From NCBI RefSeq assembly GCF_019977735.1, contig NZ_AP025018.1, positions 62,001-126,000 of the forward strand: a stretch of DNA of 64,000 nt. The letters are read 5' to 3'. This document shows positions 53,159-62,644 of the stretch, piece by piece. A program made the position numbers and the translations under genes. Position 1 is the first letter of the stretch. Each line of letters opens with the position of its first letter. The stretch is from Calothrix sp. PCC 7716 (GTDB taxonomy: Bacteria; Cyanobacteriota; Cyanobacteriia; Cyanobacteriales; Nostocaceae). The notes under the pieces were generated by a model. It searched no databases. It saw nothing but the letters and a program-made list of their open reading frames with translations, and was not told where the DNA came from.

Positions 53159-54664
53159 ATGAACTATTATAAAAAACTAGCTGTATTAATGGTGGTTTCA
53201 GTATCTAACTTACTGGCGCCGTCTATAGTAAAGGCAGAACCAAAAATTACCTCTACACCTGCAAATCTATCTGTAGCGGAGCAAAAGTGTTGGTTAGGTC
53301 GATTTTTTTGTCCAAAAGTAGAACGAAATTTATTCTTACAGTCAAATCAAGTCGTTAAAGATGCTAAGATTGTTAGACTAGATTTAACTCGTACTGACGG
53401 TACTCAAGTATTTCCTGCAAAATCAATTAAAGTTAACCTAGCCAATTCGAGTATTGCTACTTTACCCAGCAACCAACCATTATTAACTCCAATCGAGTTT
53501 GATTTAAAAGATGTGCCGAGCGGAGAATATAATGGCAACTTACTAGTGATTACTCCAGATAGCGAGTTAGTCATTCCCATCAGCATCAGAGTTAGAGATT
53601 ACTGGTTAATGCCGTTATTAGTACTTTTGCTTGGTGTGGGTTTAGGAATCATTATCTCAATGTATCGTAGCGAATGGATGGCGCGCGATGAAGTAGTGGT
53701 GCAAGTAGCCCGTCTTCGTAGTAAAATACGTGCAGACGAAGAATTTAAGAAAGATACTTCTTTTTATAAACAAGTTGAAGCTTATTTAATGTCGGTAGAA
53801 ACAGCGTTAGAAAATAAGCGCTCAACTGCGGCAAAAGAAGCTGCGGATAAAGCGCAAGATATTTGGGATAAATGGTATTTAAGTAGGCAAAGTTGGTTAA
53901 GTTTATTAGAATACGAATCTAAGCTACGTAAACGTGTAGAAGAAGAAAACCCTGACAACAAAATTGCGTATTTAGAACAATTAAGTTGGCAGCTTGACAG
54001 TATAAATAAAGGCAGACCCTCACAAGAGAGTCCTGGTCAAGTCAGGGAAGAGCTACAAAAAGTACAAACACAACTCAATAATTTTTTAGTAGCAAAAACT
54101 CAGTTAGATGAATTTAGCGAGTTAACGAATCAAGTTCCATATGAGGCAAGAGACGAAGAGAAATATTGGAAAAAAGAAGCATTAACGCTGCAAAGAATTT
54201 TATATAACCTTTCTCCTACAGATATAGAGTCTTATTATAAGTGGCAAGATGAAATTCGAGAGAAAACAGAAAAAATAATCGAAGATGTCCAAAGCTTAAA
54301 GCAAAATTCGCCACATCAAAGAACATTTTTAGGAGATGTGTCTAAAGCTATTAAGAATCCAGTTACGACTGATTTGCTTGAACCTGTTCCTGATGTGTAC
54401 CCAGATGTAATTTATACAAATGTCAATAAACTAGAAAAACTTTCGCGTAATCGTTTAGCTGTTTTTTATACCTCCAGCTATGTTATTGCAATTTTTCTAC
54501 TTGGTAATGCAGGTTTTACACAACTATATTTATCAAACGGCACTTTTGGCGCCAAGGGAGTTATAGATTATTTTTCACTACTTGCATGGGGTTTCGGCGC
54601 CGAAGCAACGCGCGAAAGTGTTTCTAGGGTTTTACAAGAGTGGAAATTGCCAGGATTTAAGTAG
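53159..54664 (+). CDS. Two-span membrane protein with cytoplasmic coiled coil
   Basis: A 501-residue protein with a signal peptide (MNYYKKLAVLMVVSVSNLLA, cleavage near VKAEP) and a periplasmic beta-rich domain to about residue 147 (two Cys in CWLGRFFCP). A membrane span follows (about 149-168, LMPLLVLLLGVGLGIIISMY). A long cytoplasmic helical/coiled-coil part runs to about 430. A hydrophobic stretch (YVIAIFLLGNAGFTQLYL) comes next, and a conserved-looking tail DYFSLLAWGFGAEATRESVS with RVLQEWKLPG closes the protein. I do not recognise a family. The layout suits a sensor or scaffold that transmits a periplasmic signal. It sits at the left edge of the NACHT/GTPase island. Confidence 0.7.
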   Translation: MNYYKKLAVLMVVSVSNLLAPSIVKAEPKITSTPANLSVAEQKCWLGRFFCPKVERNLFLQSNQVVKDAKIVRLDLTRTDGTQVFPAKSIKVNLANSSIATLPSNQPLLTPIEFDLKDVPSGEYNGNLLVITPDSELVIPISIRVRDYWLMPLLVLLLGVGLGIIISMYRSEWMARDEVVVQVARLRSKIRADEEFKKDTSFYKQVEAYLMSVETALENKRSTAAKEAADKAQDIWDKWYLSRQSWLSLLEYESKLRKRVEEENPDNKIAYLEQLSWQLDSINKGRPSQESPGQVREELQKVQTQLNNFLVAKTQLDEFSELTNQVPYEARDEEKYWKKEALTLQRILYNLSPTDIESYYKWQDEIREKTEKIIEDVQSLKQNSPHQRTFLGDVSKAIKNPVTTDLLEPVPDVYPDVIYTNVNKLEKLSRNRLAVFYTSSYVIAIFLLGNAGFTQLYLSNGTFGAKGVIDYFSLLAWGFGAEATRESVSRVLQEWKLPGFK

Positions 54665-55362
54665 GTGGCTTATGCCACCTTACTACTTTACTACTTAAGG
54701 GCAAGCAGTTGAGAGGTTAGTTGTTCCTGATGTTGAGAAAGTGGGGCAAAATTTTGTACCTATATAAACAAAATTTATGGTGATTAAGGAATCACCCTGG
54801 CTATGGTATACCACTCAGGACTTACGTAAAGCCGCCTTTTTTAAGGGGGGTTGGGGGATTGAAAAGTCTAGAAAGTTTAATATTTTGTCCTCCGCAGCGT
54901 AAGTCCTGCCACTGTGCTTAAAATATTTAGCCTATAAATGTTGGGTTTTCCCTTTGGCATAACTTCGTTAATATTCCTCAAACGTGACTTTACTCAACGG
55001 GGGAAACCCCCGCACGGCAGTTCTCAGAAGCACGTGAGTGACTCCCCAACCTACATGTTTGTATTTTTGAGGCTTAACCTAACAGTACTGGATTGTTATT
55101 ACTTTCAAGAAACATATTCTACAATTCATACCATATACAGTCTTTGCAGTCCCCAAGCCGAATCCTCACCGCGTCACCGCGTCTCAAAGTCACCGTGTCG
55201 CTTGATTTTTACGATTTATTCGTGCCATTCATCCTAGAGCTTAATGTTCTTTTCAACACTAGTGTTAGAATTACGAGTATAATTTGTGTTATGTTTGGTT
55301 AAAATAGTTACAATAGGATAAACGCACTGAACAACTGCCGAACACAAATATTTTTACAGGGA
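54665..55362. other. Repeat-rich intergenic region with MITE
   Basis: Directly after the membrane-protein gene lies a short GTGGC/GCCAC hairpin (54667-54681), a possible terminator. The 93-bp element at 54816-54908 follows, then CGGGGGAAACCCCCG (about 54999-55013) and a short ACCGCGTC tandem near 55167-55185. No convincing gene is present; the region looks like an accumulation point for small mobile repeats. Confidence 0.6.
54816..54908. mobile_element. 93-bp MITE-like element with 5-bp target duplication
   Basis: The ends CAGGACTTACG and CGTAAGTCCTG are perfect 11-bp inverted repeats. They are flanked on both sides by the direct repeat CCACT (54811-54815 and 54909-54913). The interior has no coding capacity. 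These are the hallmarks of a miniature inverted-repeat element mobilised by a transposase encoded elsewhere. Confidence 0.8.
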
Positions 55363-55626
55363 GTGAGCAATAAAACAGCGGATTGGTTGAGCAGGCAGTT
55401 AGGTGAATATCAAAGACAGGTAATGAGTATGTCTTTTCAAGGAGTATTCGGTCCCAGCCTTGCTAATCAGAAAAGTATTAATTATGAGCGGGTTACCGTT
55501 CTGGGAGTTCGGGAAATTAGTAATCGACCGTTAGGTAACCTCCCAAGTGAGCTAAGTGCGATTGTGCGTATAAATACGGCAAGAAGTTCAACGACTAAAC
55601 CATTTTTAACAGATTATTCAATTTAA
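55363..55626 (+). CDS. Small hypothetical protein
   Basis: An 87-residue frame with GTG start and a well-placed AGGGA five bases upstream. The sequence (YERVTVLGVREISNRPLGNL ... SAIVRINTARSSTTKPFLTD) is soluble with predicted beta strands. No family recognised and no clear neighbours in an operon. It may be a real small gene or a remnant in a repeat-rich stretch. Confidence 0.4.
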   Translation: MSNKTADWLSRQLGEYQRQVMSMSFQGVFGPSLANQKSINYERVTVLGVREISNRPLGNLPSELSAIVRINTARSSTTKPFLTDYSI

Positions 55627-55754
55627 AAAGCTGACAATCAAGTAGAAAGCTAATAAACTGATGGTATTAGCCCAGTTGAGATAAATAAAAAAATATAAGT
55701 AAAAATTTTTATATTTGAATTGTCTAAAGAATAAGATGATAATATGACGGCAAA

Positions 55755-58133
55755 TTATTTCTTCATATTGGCAAAATGTTCTTGTAATAAAGGATGATAA
55801 AAAGTATAGCCGCCTCCAACTTTTTGAAGAAAAATACGTTCACTAGCATAGTTAAGAAAATCTGCATAATTACGAGGAATATGATGCCATAGAAGCAAAA
55901 CTAACCGCAAATTAAAATGGACGATTGCATCTCTACCTCCGGGAAAAGTAGCTCCATAAGTGAATCCAAACAAGATGCTCAGAACAAAAAATTCTCTTTG
56001 AAATATTAAACCTAAAATACCACCAGCAAATGCTCCTATTCCACCATATGATAAAGCCGTTTTTTTAACCTCCCATATCCCTTGATTGGGGATTGTAGTC
56101 GTGACAATATCAGAATTATTTTCTTTAAAGCTTTCTCGACCAAGTAACTTATCAAGAAGCTTTGCAAAGGAATTAACAATTTGCGTAATTAGCCATGTGA
56201 TACCACCTACTTCTACAACCCAAGCGCTCACCCCAAAAGCAAATCCAAAAATTAATCCTATGAACACTCCCACAACAACTCCATAATTGAGCGCAGCAGC
56301 TAAACCAAGGCAAAGCCCAAAAGCTATCCCATAACTTAACCCAATACAAACAGAATAAACAAACATTTTGAAAGGATTTTTGAGCCAACTAGGATGCATC
56401 CGCTCAATTAAGAATATTGTTTGCGATGCCAAATTCATTCGATTTGCTAACCAAGTCAGCCATTGTTTAGTATCTATATCCGAATACCGTTTGTTTTCTT
56501 TTTGACGCTCTAACATCCGTTGAATATAAGCATCAAAAAGATAATAGCGTCGTTCTTCAATTGACCCTGTGCGAGGTAAGTTTGCTTTTGAACTGCCTTG
56601 ATAAGTGCGAGAAATAATACTCAACATTAAAGGAGACTTAGCTAACTCTAATAAATTTCTATCTTCTTTAAGTAAATTATTAACTGCTTGTAGCGATGCT
56701 CCGACGCTTTCAAGATATTGATGTACCTGTTCATCTGTTAATCTTTTAATACAAATTGCTGTTTGCAACTCTAATTTACTAGTCAAGATTTGGTAGTCAG
56801 TCATGCGACTACAAACAACTATCTCTGTTTCTCCGTAATCTTTAATAAATTTATTAATTTCCTGAAGACACTTGAGTCTATACTCTTCTTTTACTTCATT
56901 GAGACCATCAAGCAGTAAAACTAGGTTATGATTTTTAATCCAGTTGTTACCCGTGTTATCATCTATTTTATAAAAACTTTTTAGCTCCTTAACAACCCAA
57001 GCAGTAATTGTTAACTTTTCACTAATCCATGACGATAAGTTAAGTACGACAGGGATAGGTTGGCTTGAATCTACTTCAGCACGTAAAATCAATTTTTTTG
57101 CCATTTGCAATAGAGAAATAGTTTTTCCAGCACCTGGCTCTCCCAAAATTAGTAAGCTTCGTCCCTCTCCTAAATCGTAAAAAAATTCGCTTATCTCTGT
57201 GCCAACAATTAATGTTTGACTTGACTCTTGAGGAAATTCTAAGTTTCTGAAAGCTGGATTGCCTATTTTTGTTATTTGCTCTTCTAATTCAGGGATAATT
57301 AGTGGTGCTTGATTTAAAGAATTTTGCAAAAAGCCTTCAATCCAATATTTTTTTACCTGATTCAATAACAATTTTCGCTTCTTTAATTCATTTACATCCA
57401 ATTTTTGGCTATAATCGTAAGGTAGTGGAATAAGGAAAGGCTGTAACGCCCATTGATATTGAGCAACCGTAATATCTATAGCAAATTTAAATGCTCTATC
57501 TGGATTTGAATTTTTGAGTTGTTCTTTACCTGCGTTAATAGCCCGTTCAAAGGTTAAATATCCAGTTTCTGTTCTGCCGATTTCTTCTGGTGCTGAACCA
57601 CTAAAGCTTTGAGTATGTGCAAAACCCGTACATTCGATAGCAATATATGCATCGCTATCAATTAATTTTTTTAACTTTTTTAAATTTTTGTCGCCTTGAA
57701 AAATTTCTAACGTGTTAAATATGGCACGTTCTTCTGCATCATTTTCCCATTGGCTGCGTTGATAATTTAAAGAAACTGCAGCTAGAGCATGTCCATTCAT
57801 AAAAATGATTATTGGTAATAAATCATACCCCAAACAAACACCGCAGAATAGGAGCGCTAAGTCTAGACAAGTACCTGCACCTGGGTATAAGAGAACTTCT
57901 TGAGGTTGACGTATCCTTTGCTCTGTATCGCTATAATTATATTTTGGTAAAGTATATTTAATATCTTTTTTAATTAAAGTATTGTAAATTACTTCAACTA
58001 ATTGACGGCGCCCATTGCGACTTTGAACTAAATCGAAATGATTTACTGGTAATTTAATTAATTCAGCAGTTCTATCTGTAACGAAACGAGCAAGAGACTT
58101 TTCCTCAGCTTTCGACCATTTCCACTCATTCAT
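55755..58133 (-). CDS. Transglutaminase-like-NACHT-membrane protein
   Basis: A 792-residue protein. Residues 1-235 contain a papain/transglutaminase-like core: GAGTCLDLALLFCGVCLGYD with candidate nucleophile C89, MNGHALAAVSL with H115, and AIECTG with E167 as a possible third residue. A linker follows (KLLLNQVKKYWIEGFLQNSL), then a NACHT NTPase with Walker A GEPGAGKT (331-338), Walker B VLLLDGLNEV and LLELAKSPLMLSII. The C-terminal 220 residues hold several membrane helices and end SERIFLQKVGGGYTFYHPLL. Linker, NACHT and membrane part match the kinase-NACHT protein at 34973-37639; only the front domain differs. It lies 36 bp behind the lipase gene, in one unit. A stress- or phage-activated role is inferred. 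Confidence 0.88.
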   Translation of the reverse strand: MNEWKWSKAEEKSLARFVTDRTAELIKLPVNHFDLVQSRNGRRQLVEVIYNTLIKKDIKYTLPKYNYSDTEQRIRQPQEVLLYPGAGTCLDLALLFCGVCLGYDLLPIIIFMNGHALAAVSLNYQRSQWENDAEERAIFNTLEIFQGDKNLKKLKKLIDSDAYIAIECTGFAHTQSFSGSAPEEIGRTETGYLTFERAINAGKEQLKNSNPDRAFKFAIDITVAQYQWALQPFLIPLPYDYSQKLDVNELKKRKLLLNQVKKYWIEGFLQNSLNQAPLIIPELEEQITKIGNPAFRNLEFPQESSQTLIVGTEISEFFYDLGEGRSLLILGEPGAGKTISLLQMAKKLILRAEVDSSQPIPVVLNLSSWISEKLTITAWVVKELKSFYKIDDNTGNNWIKNHNLVLLLDGLNEVKEEYRLKCLQEINKFIKDYGETEIVVCSRMTDYQILTSKLELQTAICIKRLTDEQVHQYLESVGASLQAVNNLLKEDRNLLELAKSPLMLSIISRTYQGSSKANLPRTGSIEERRYYLFDAYIQRMLERQKENKRYSDIDTKQWLTWLANRMNLASQTIFLIERMHPSWLKNPFKMFVYSVCIGLSYGIAFGLCLGLAAALNYGVVVGVFIGLIFGFAFGVSAWVVEVGGITWLITQIVNSFAKLLDKLLGRESFKENNSDIVTTTIPNQGIWEVKKTALSYGGIGAFAGGILGLIFQREFFVLSILFGFTYGATFPGGRDAIVHFNLRLVLLLWHHIPRNYADFLNYASERIFLQKVGGGYTFYHPLLQEHFANMKK

Positions 58134-58169
58134 AGGCAGTTTTTACAGCTATTAAGCAACCGAATTTTA

Positions 58170-59630
58170 TTACACTACTTCAAATACGTCATTGACGGCA
58201 CTTGGCGCATGAGAGCCAAAAATATCTGTTTCGACTCGTAAGCGATATAGTCCTGGTGCCGAATCATCGATAGTTAGTACCCATTCATCGTTTTGTTGTT
58301 CAAAATTTAAATTTAGCTGATCACCCTCAACAAAAATAGGTGTAATTTGAGCTTCAAGTACGTCAAAATCTTGATTAAAATTGATAACTTTGGCAGTTAT
58401 TTGAATACTTTCACCTGCTAAATAAAGGTCATCTAAACTCAGACTTATAGCAGGCTTCTCTGCGATTTCCTGATTAATTTCTGGACCGCGCGCATCTTGT
58501 AAGTTTATACGCTGCATTGCTTTAAGGCGATTGCGTAGTTCATTTAAAATCTGTTTATGATTTTGTATTGAGCTATGTTTTTCTGCTACATAAGTCTCTC
58601 TATAGTCGTTGGATAGTTCAATGGGGATTGCAGATAGGTAAGGTACTGTTCCATCACCGTGACTAAGCAGTGGATCATTTATCCATTTTGGTAGTGAATG
58701 ACTGACTGTTAACTTTCCATTCACTAACTCTGCTGATTGCAGGGTAGGCTGGTACATACCCAGCATTGGGATGAGTCTGTAAGAATTCCGATAATTTTCG
58801 TCTTTTTGATGCTCCTCCACAGCAGCTTCAATTTCCCGATGAAATGCTAATGCATTTCTCGCTTTTTCCTGGTTGACATTAGGAATGTTGCCAATTTCGG
58901 CTATGCGGTGGTATTCATTGCCAACTTTAAGCATTTTGTATATCGGCAAGAGTTGATAGACTGAGGTAAAAGAACGCATTAACTCAGTCAAATCCAAAAA
59001 CATTTGCTTGTATCCATTTGCTAAAAAGTCTAGCGAATTTACTGAACCACGATGTGGTGTACCGAAGGTAAACAACGCTTTGCAGTCCCGCCATCCTTCC
59101 AATACTTCTACATAGTAACGAGAAATTAGCCCGCCCATGCTGTGTGCTAAAAGAATTACTTTGGCATCTTTAATACCTGTATACTGCCGCCAGCATTGCA
59201 ACCTTTTATCTATGAGTCGTTTGAGCAATCTTGCATTGGCACGGTTATCCCGTCGCCAATCATAGGGAAAATGGTAAAAATTTGCTTCTTTTTCATCTAA
59301 ATCTTTATAGATATCCCCAGGAGTTACTATAAAGTTATCAGTTACTAACCGTGATATAGCTGTATAGCCATCCAAAATTTTAACTAATCCAGGGATTAGG
59401 TGAGTATCTGATATTAATTGTGTCGCTTGAATGCCATCTTCTAAGTTTTCGGCTTCTGCATCATCTTCATACAGCATCAAATCCTGGAGCGAATCGAAAC
59501 TGCGACTTAAAGCTTGCCATATAGCTTGACCAGAAACAGCCCATATATCTTTACCATCTTTTTGCAGGACACTACCAGTGATACCGGGTAAAATTACCAC
59601 AATGTCTTGCATACGTGTTTTTTGCGTCAT
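58170..59630 (-). CDS. LCAT-like alpha/beta-hydrolase (lipase/acyltransferase)
   Basis: A 486-residue protein resembling lecithin:cholesterol acyltransferase-type lipases. The nucleophile elbow is LLAHSMGGLISR (S164), preceded by the oxyanion region ILPGITGSVLQKDGKDIW and the PYDWR motif. The acid is probably D326 in HGDGTVPYLS and the base H352 in AEKHSSI. The last 100 residues form a beta-sandwich-like domain (LSLDDLYLAGESIQITAKVI ... GLYRLRVETDIFG). There is no signal peptide, so it acts in the cytoplasm or at the inner face of the membrane, where a phospholipase could damage the cell's own membrane. It precedes the transglutaminase-NACHT gene in the same unit and diverges from the GTPase genes. 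Confidence 0.87.
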   Translation of the reverse strand: MTQKTRMQDIVVILPGITGSVLQKDGKDIWAVSGQAIWQALSRSFDSLQDLMLYEDDAEAENLEDGIQATQLISDTHLIPGLVKILDGYTAISRLVTDNFIVTPGDIYKDLDEKEANFYHFPYDWRRDNRANARLLKRLIDKRLQCWRQYTGIKDAKVILLAHSMGGLISRYYVEVLEGWRDCKALFTFGTPHRGSVNSLDFLANGYKQMFLDLTELMRSFTSVYQLLPIYKMLKVGNEYHRIAEIGNIPNVNQEKARNALAFHREIEAAVEEHQKDENYRNSYRLIPMLGMYQPTLQSAELVNGKLTVSHSLPKWINDPLLSHGDGTVPYLSAIPIELSNDYRETYVAEKHSSIQNHKQILNELRNRLKAMQRINLQDARGPEINQEIAEKPAISLSLDDLYLAGESIQITAKVINFNQDFDVLEAQITPIFVEGDQLNLNFEQQNDEWVLTIDDSAPGLYRLRVETDIFGSHAPSAVNDVFEVV

Positions 59631-60151
59631 TGCAGTTTTGCCTGAAAGTCAAGTGTCAATTTTATAACTGGATACTTGAATGATACTAGCATTTCTCAGG
59701 TGCCGACTTGCAAACCGGATAAGACACTTAGTAGTGCTACTCAAGTAAGATTTTTGCAAGTCAATGTAAGTGTATCTGTCAAGTCATAGGGGATCACAAT
59801 TGTTAAATTTTTATTATATGTTCAAAAAATAGCATTTAAGCATGAGATTATCATTGTAAGTGTAAAAATTAATTTCTTCTGAAAGTGTAAAGCTTATACA
59901 GTACGTAAATACTGTTTAAGTAGGTAACTCCTGAAGATAAATTTATAAAAATTTTGGCAAATGTTATTTGTCGTAAGGACTTTGTATATAATAGGTACAA
60001 GGTTACTTAAATATTTCTACGGTGGTCAGTAAGTTTTGTGTCACTCTAACTAGTGATTTTAATCACATAACGAAAGTACAAGGAGACCTTAATATTCATC
60101 ATAGCTGCCCAGTATCTGATTTTCACTTTCAAAATTTAAAGGAAGGTAGAT
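59631..60151. other. Divergent control region with CAAGT/ACTTG iterations
   Basis: The 521-bp region lies between the lipase-NACHT unit (-) and the GTPase unit (+). Six CAAGT or ACTTG pentamers occur within 135 bp (59650, 59674, 59706, 59742, 59757, 59780), in both orientations, close to the lipase start. An AAGGAAGG ribosome-binding sequence lies at about 60140, just before the first GTPase gene. No ORF or RNA gene is recognised. Confidence 0.55.
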
Positions 60152-60904
60152 GTGGGAGTGATTTACATTGGTGATCGCAAAACTGGCAAAACCCATTTAG
60201 CAATGGAGTTAGCCAACCCGAAAAATGAATATGTGAAAGTATCTAATGAAGATTATGAAAATCTTAAACAACAGTTTTATGATGACGCGATAGGGGGTAC
60301 TAGAGCAACAGACGCAGAAAATGCTACTTACGAACGCTACTTGGATATTCAAGTACGACTTCCAATCGGTAATAAGCAAGTGACAGTTGGTTGGATAGAT
60401 ACACCAGGGGAAGTTTGGCGAAAAAGCTGGCAAACGGATAAACAGGACGAATGGAATAAATTTTTAGATACTATTCGTCAAAGTGAAGGGATTTTGCTAA
60501 TTCTTCCGCCATATCGAGGATTGAATTTTAAGCCAGGTGTGGATTCAGAGCAATTCATGAATCAGCAGCAATGGTGCAATAGGTTTGAGCGCTGGGTAGA
60601 TTTTTTTCGTCAGGAGTGTCCGAAAGCAAGACATATTCTGATTTGTTTAAACAAAGCGGATTTGTTTTGTGATTTGCAAAAAGAAGCAATTCAACTAGCT
60701 TATAATCCTAATGGTGCCCAAATGAACTGGCAGCAAAGGCATAGCTATGTTTTTCAAAGGTACTTTAGACCAATTCACTCACAAATAGAACAAATTAACA
60801 AAAATATTTTAGGTTTATCTGTTCGGTGTTTTATTACTAGTATTCATAATCGCTCTTTATTAGAATTACCCTGGATATATTTAGGTAGCTTTTTAGCTAA
60901 GTAA
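60152..60904 (+). CDS. Small P-loop GTPase, first of three
   Basis: A 250-residue GTPase-like protein. G1 is YIGDRKTGKTH (residues 5-15), G3 is VGWIDTPGEVW and G4 is ICLNKADLF; the N-K-x-D motif indicates guanine specificity. It resembles the DO-GTPase1 type described in GTPase-centred bacterial conflict systems; this is from memory, not a search. The start is GTG with AAGGAAGG upstream. It is 13 bp before the second GTPase gene, so the three GTPases and the next gene form one operon. Confidence 0.83.
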   Translation: MGVIYIGDRKTGKTHLAMELANPKNEYVKVSNEDYENLKQQFYDDAIGGTRATDAENATYERYLDIQVRLPIGNKQVTVGWIDTPGEVWRKSWQTDKQDEWNKFLDTIRQSEGILLILPPYRGLNFKPGVDSEQFMNQQQWCNRFERWVDFFRQECPKARHILICLNKADLFCDLQKEAIQLAYNPNGAQMNWQQRHSYVFQRYFRPIHSQIEQINKNILGLSVRCFITSIHNRSLLELPWIYLGSFLAK

Positions 60905-60917
60905 TAGGAAAAGAAAT

Positions 60918-61742
60918 ATGGGAAATATTCGTGTAATTGGACCGCGAGGTTCAGGTAAAACAACTTATTTAGCAGCCTTAGCCTACCAGCCTGTACGACC
61001 AGGTGCCAAGGTAAAAAATTATATGGTACAGGCTATTAATGAAGATACAAGAAAATTAGCAGAAAAAGCTGAAACTATCATTATAGAGGGCGGTTCTTTA
61101 GAACCAACAGGGGTTTTGGCGAGAAATATTGATGATATACCAGTTTATTCTTTTAATATTGAAATTCAAACTTTATTTCAAGGAAAACAAAAGATTAATT
61201 TAGTAGTAAGAGACTATCCAGGCGAAATTTTTGATGAGTTAGACTTGGGTTTAACAAGCATAATACAAACAGAATTTATTGATGAATGTTTAACAAAAGA
61301 TGTAGTTGGGTGTTTGATTATGCTAACAGAATGGAAAAAAGGAACTGATAAGCATTACAGTCGGGTATTGCAACGCTTTATTGAATTAATGGATATGCAA
61401 GGGAGAATCAATGATTTACGTCTTGCTGTGGCAATGAGTAAGTGCGAACGTGGTGAACTTTGGCCTGGTCGTTTAGACCCGGAGACTGATTTATTTGGCG
61501 CCCGTTTACCAAAAACTGTAGCTGTTTTGAAAGAGAAAATACCTCCTCGTAATTTAAGTTTTTATGCCATATCAACCTTTGGGGTTCTTGGTCGCAATAA
61601 TCCCCGACCAAATAGGGTCGAAGAATGGGGAACCAGTGGTAGAAATTCTGTTTTACGAGAAGCACATCGCTGGCAACCTTACAACTTAATTTCCCCTCTT
61701 TATTGGCTAAGTACGGGTAGGAGAATGAGAAATGATGCGTGA
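60918..61742 (+). CDS. P-loop GTPase, second of three
   Basis: A 274-residue GTPase-like protein with G1 VIGPRGSGKTTYLAAL (P-loop at residues 8-15), G3 VVRDYPGEIFDE and a G4-like AMSKCERGE (S-K-C-E in place of N-K-x-D). The C-terminus SPLYWLSTGRRM is shared with the next gene, so the two are paralogues. They look like the DO-GTPase2 type. It overlaps the next gene by 11 bp. Confidence 0.83.
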   Translation: MGNIRVIGPRGSGKTTYLAALAYQPVRPGAKVKNYMVQAINEDTRKLAEKAETIIIEGGSLEPTGVLARNIDDIPVYSFNIEIQTLFQGKQKINLVVRDYPGEIFDELDLGLTSIIQTEFIDECLTKDVVGCLIMLTEWKKGTDKHYSRVLQRFIELMDMQGRINDLRLAVAMSKCERGELWPGRLDPETDLFGARLPKTVAVLKEKIPPRNLSFYAISTFGVLGRNNPRPNRVEEWGTSGRNSVLREAHRWQPYNLISPLYWLSTGRRMRNDA

Positions 61743-62640
61743 TTTGTTCAAGAAAGTTTCCTCTTTTGAACCACAGCAGAGTAGTGCAGTGTTACGGGTC
61801 ATTGGCGACCGTTCTTCTGGTAAAACAACTTATATGGCATCTCTAGCACGCTGGCCTAATGCTGACCCTTCGAGTCCGGTGCAGTCAGTAATTCCAGTAA
61901 ATGAAGCTGGGGAGGAGCTGATCACTAAGGCTCAAAATTTGCTAGAGCAAGGGTTAGCTCTCGAACCTAGTAATCTTGATGCTAGTGCTTTAGAAATGAA
62001 GGATTACAGTCTCAGCATTACTTTGAAGGGACAGTTTTCTTGGAAGAATCCCAAAGCTACAGTAGGTTCTCAATTAGTAAATCTTAATATTAGTTGTAAA
62101 GACTATGCAGGAGAGTTTTTTACCGACCTCCTCCAGCAGGGGGGGAGTCCACTGCTAGGGGATTACTTGGATGATTGCTTGCAAGCAACGGGGATTATGT
62201 TTCTGGTTGATGGTAACAGTCGTCGCAAGGATTTGGAGTATGCTGCGGGTTTGGAAAAATTTCTGACGGCGTTAGACCGTTCAGATATTACCACTGGAAA
62301 ACGCAGAATATCTCTTGTATTAACTAAATGTGAACAGTCAGAATTATGGGTAAATCGTCATAAACCTGCTTTTGTTGCCGAGGCTCGCTTTCCTCAAGTT
62401 TATAGAAAGTTACGAACATGGCAGCAGATGAAGGGTGGAAGTGTGGAATACTTCACAAATTCTGCTTTTGGAATGTTGGGAAATACTTTTCCAGAGCCAA
62501 ATGTAAATGTGTTGAATCGCGGTCGGGATGGAATTGCTGCAGTTCTTAAAGATCCAAAGCGTTGGCGCCCTTTTGGGTTAGTGGCGCCTATTTATTGGCT
62601 TTGTACAGGCGAACGCCATAAAGAATTAGATAAGGGTTAG
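61732..62640 (+). CDS. P-loop GTPase, third of three
   Basis: A 302-residue paralogue of the preceding protein. G1 is VIGDRSSGKTTYMASL (P-loop at residues 24-31), G3 ISCKDYAGEFF (Ala for Pro in the usual D-x-P-G), G4-like LTKCEQSEL. The C-terminal APIYWLCTGERHKEL matches SPLYWLSTGRRM of its neighbour. A preserved P-loop with altered G3 and G4 suggests one partner of the pair may be regulatory. It starts inside the previous gene and ends 4 bp before the next. Confidence 0.83.
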   Translation: MMRDLFKKVSSFEPQQSSAVLRVIGDRSSGKTTYMASLARWPNADPSSPVQSVIPVNEAGEELITKAQNLLEQGLALEPSNLDASALEMKDYSLSITLKGQFSWKNPKATVGSQLVNLNISCKDYAGEFFTDLLQQGGSPLLGDYLDDCLQATGIMFLVDGNSRRKDLEYAAGLEKFLTALDRSDITTGKRRISLVLTKCEQSELWVNRHKPAFVAEARFPQVYRKLRTWQQMKGGSVEYFTNSAFGMLGNTFPEPNVNVLNRGRDGIAAVLKDPKRWRPFGLVAPIYWLCTGERHKELDKG

Positions 62641-62644
62641 AAAA

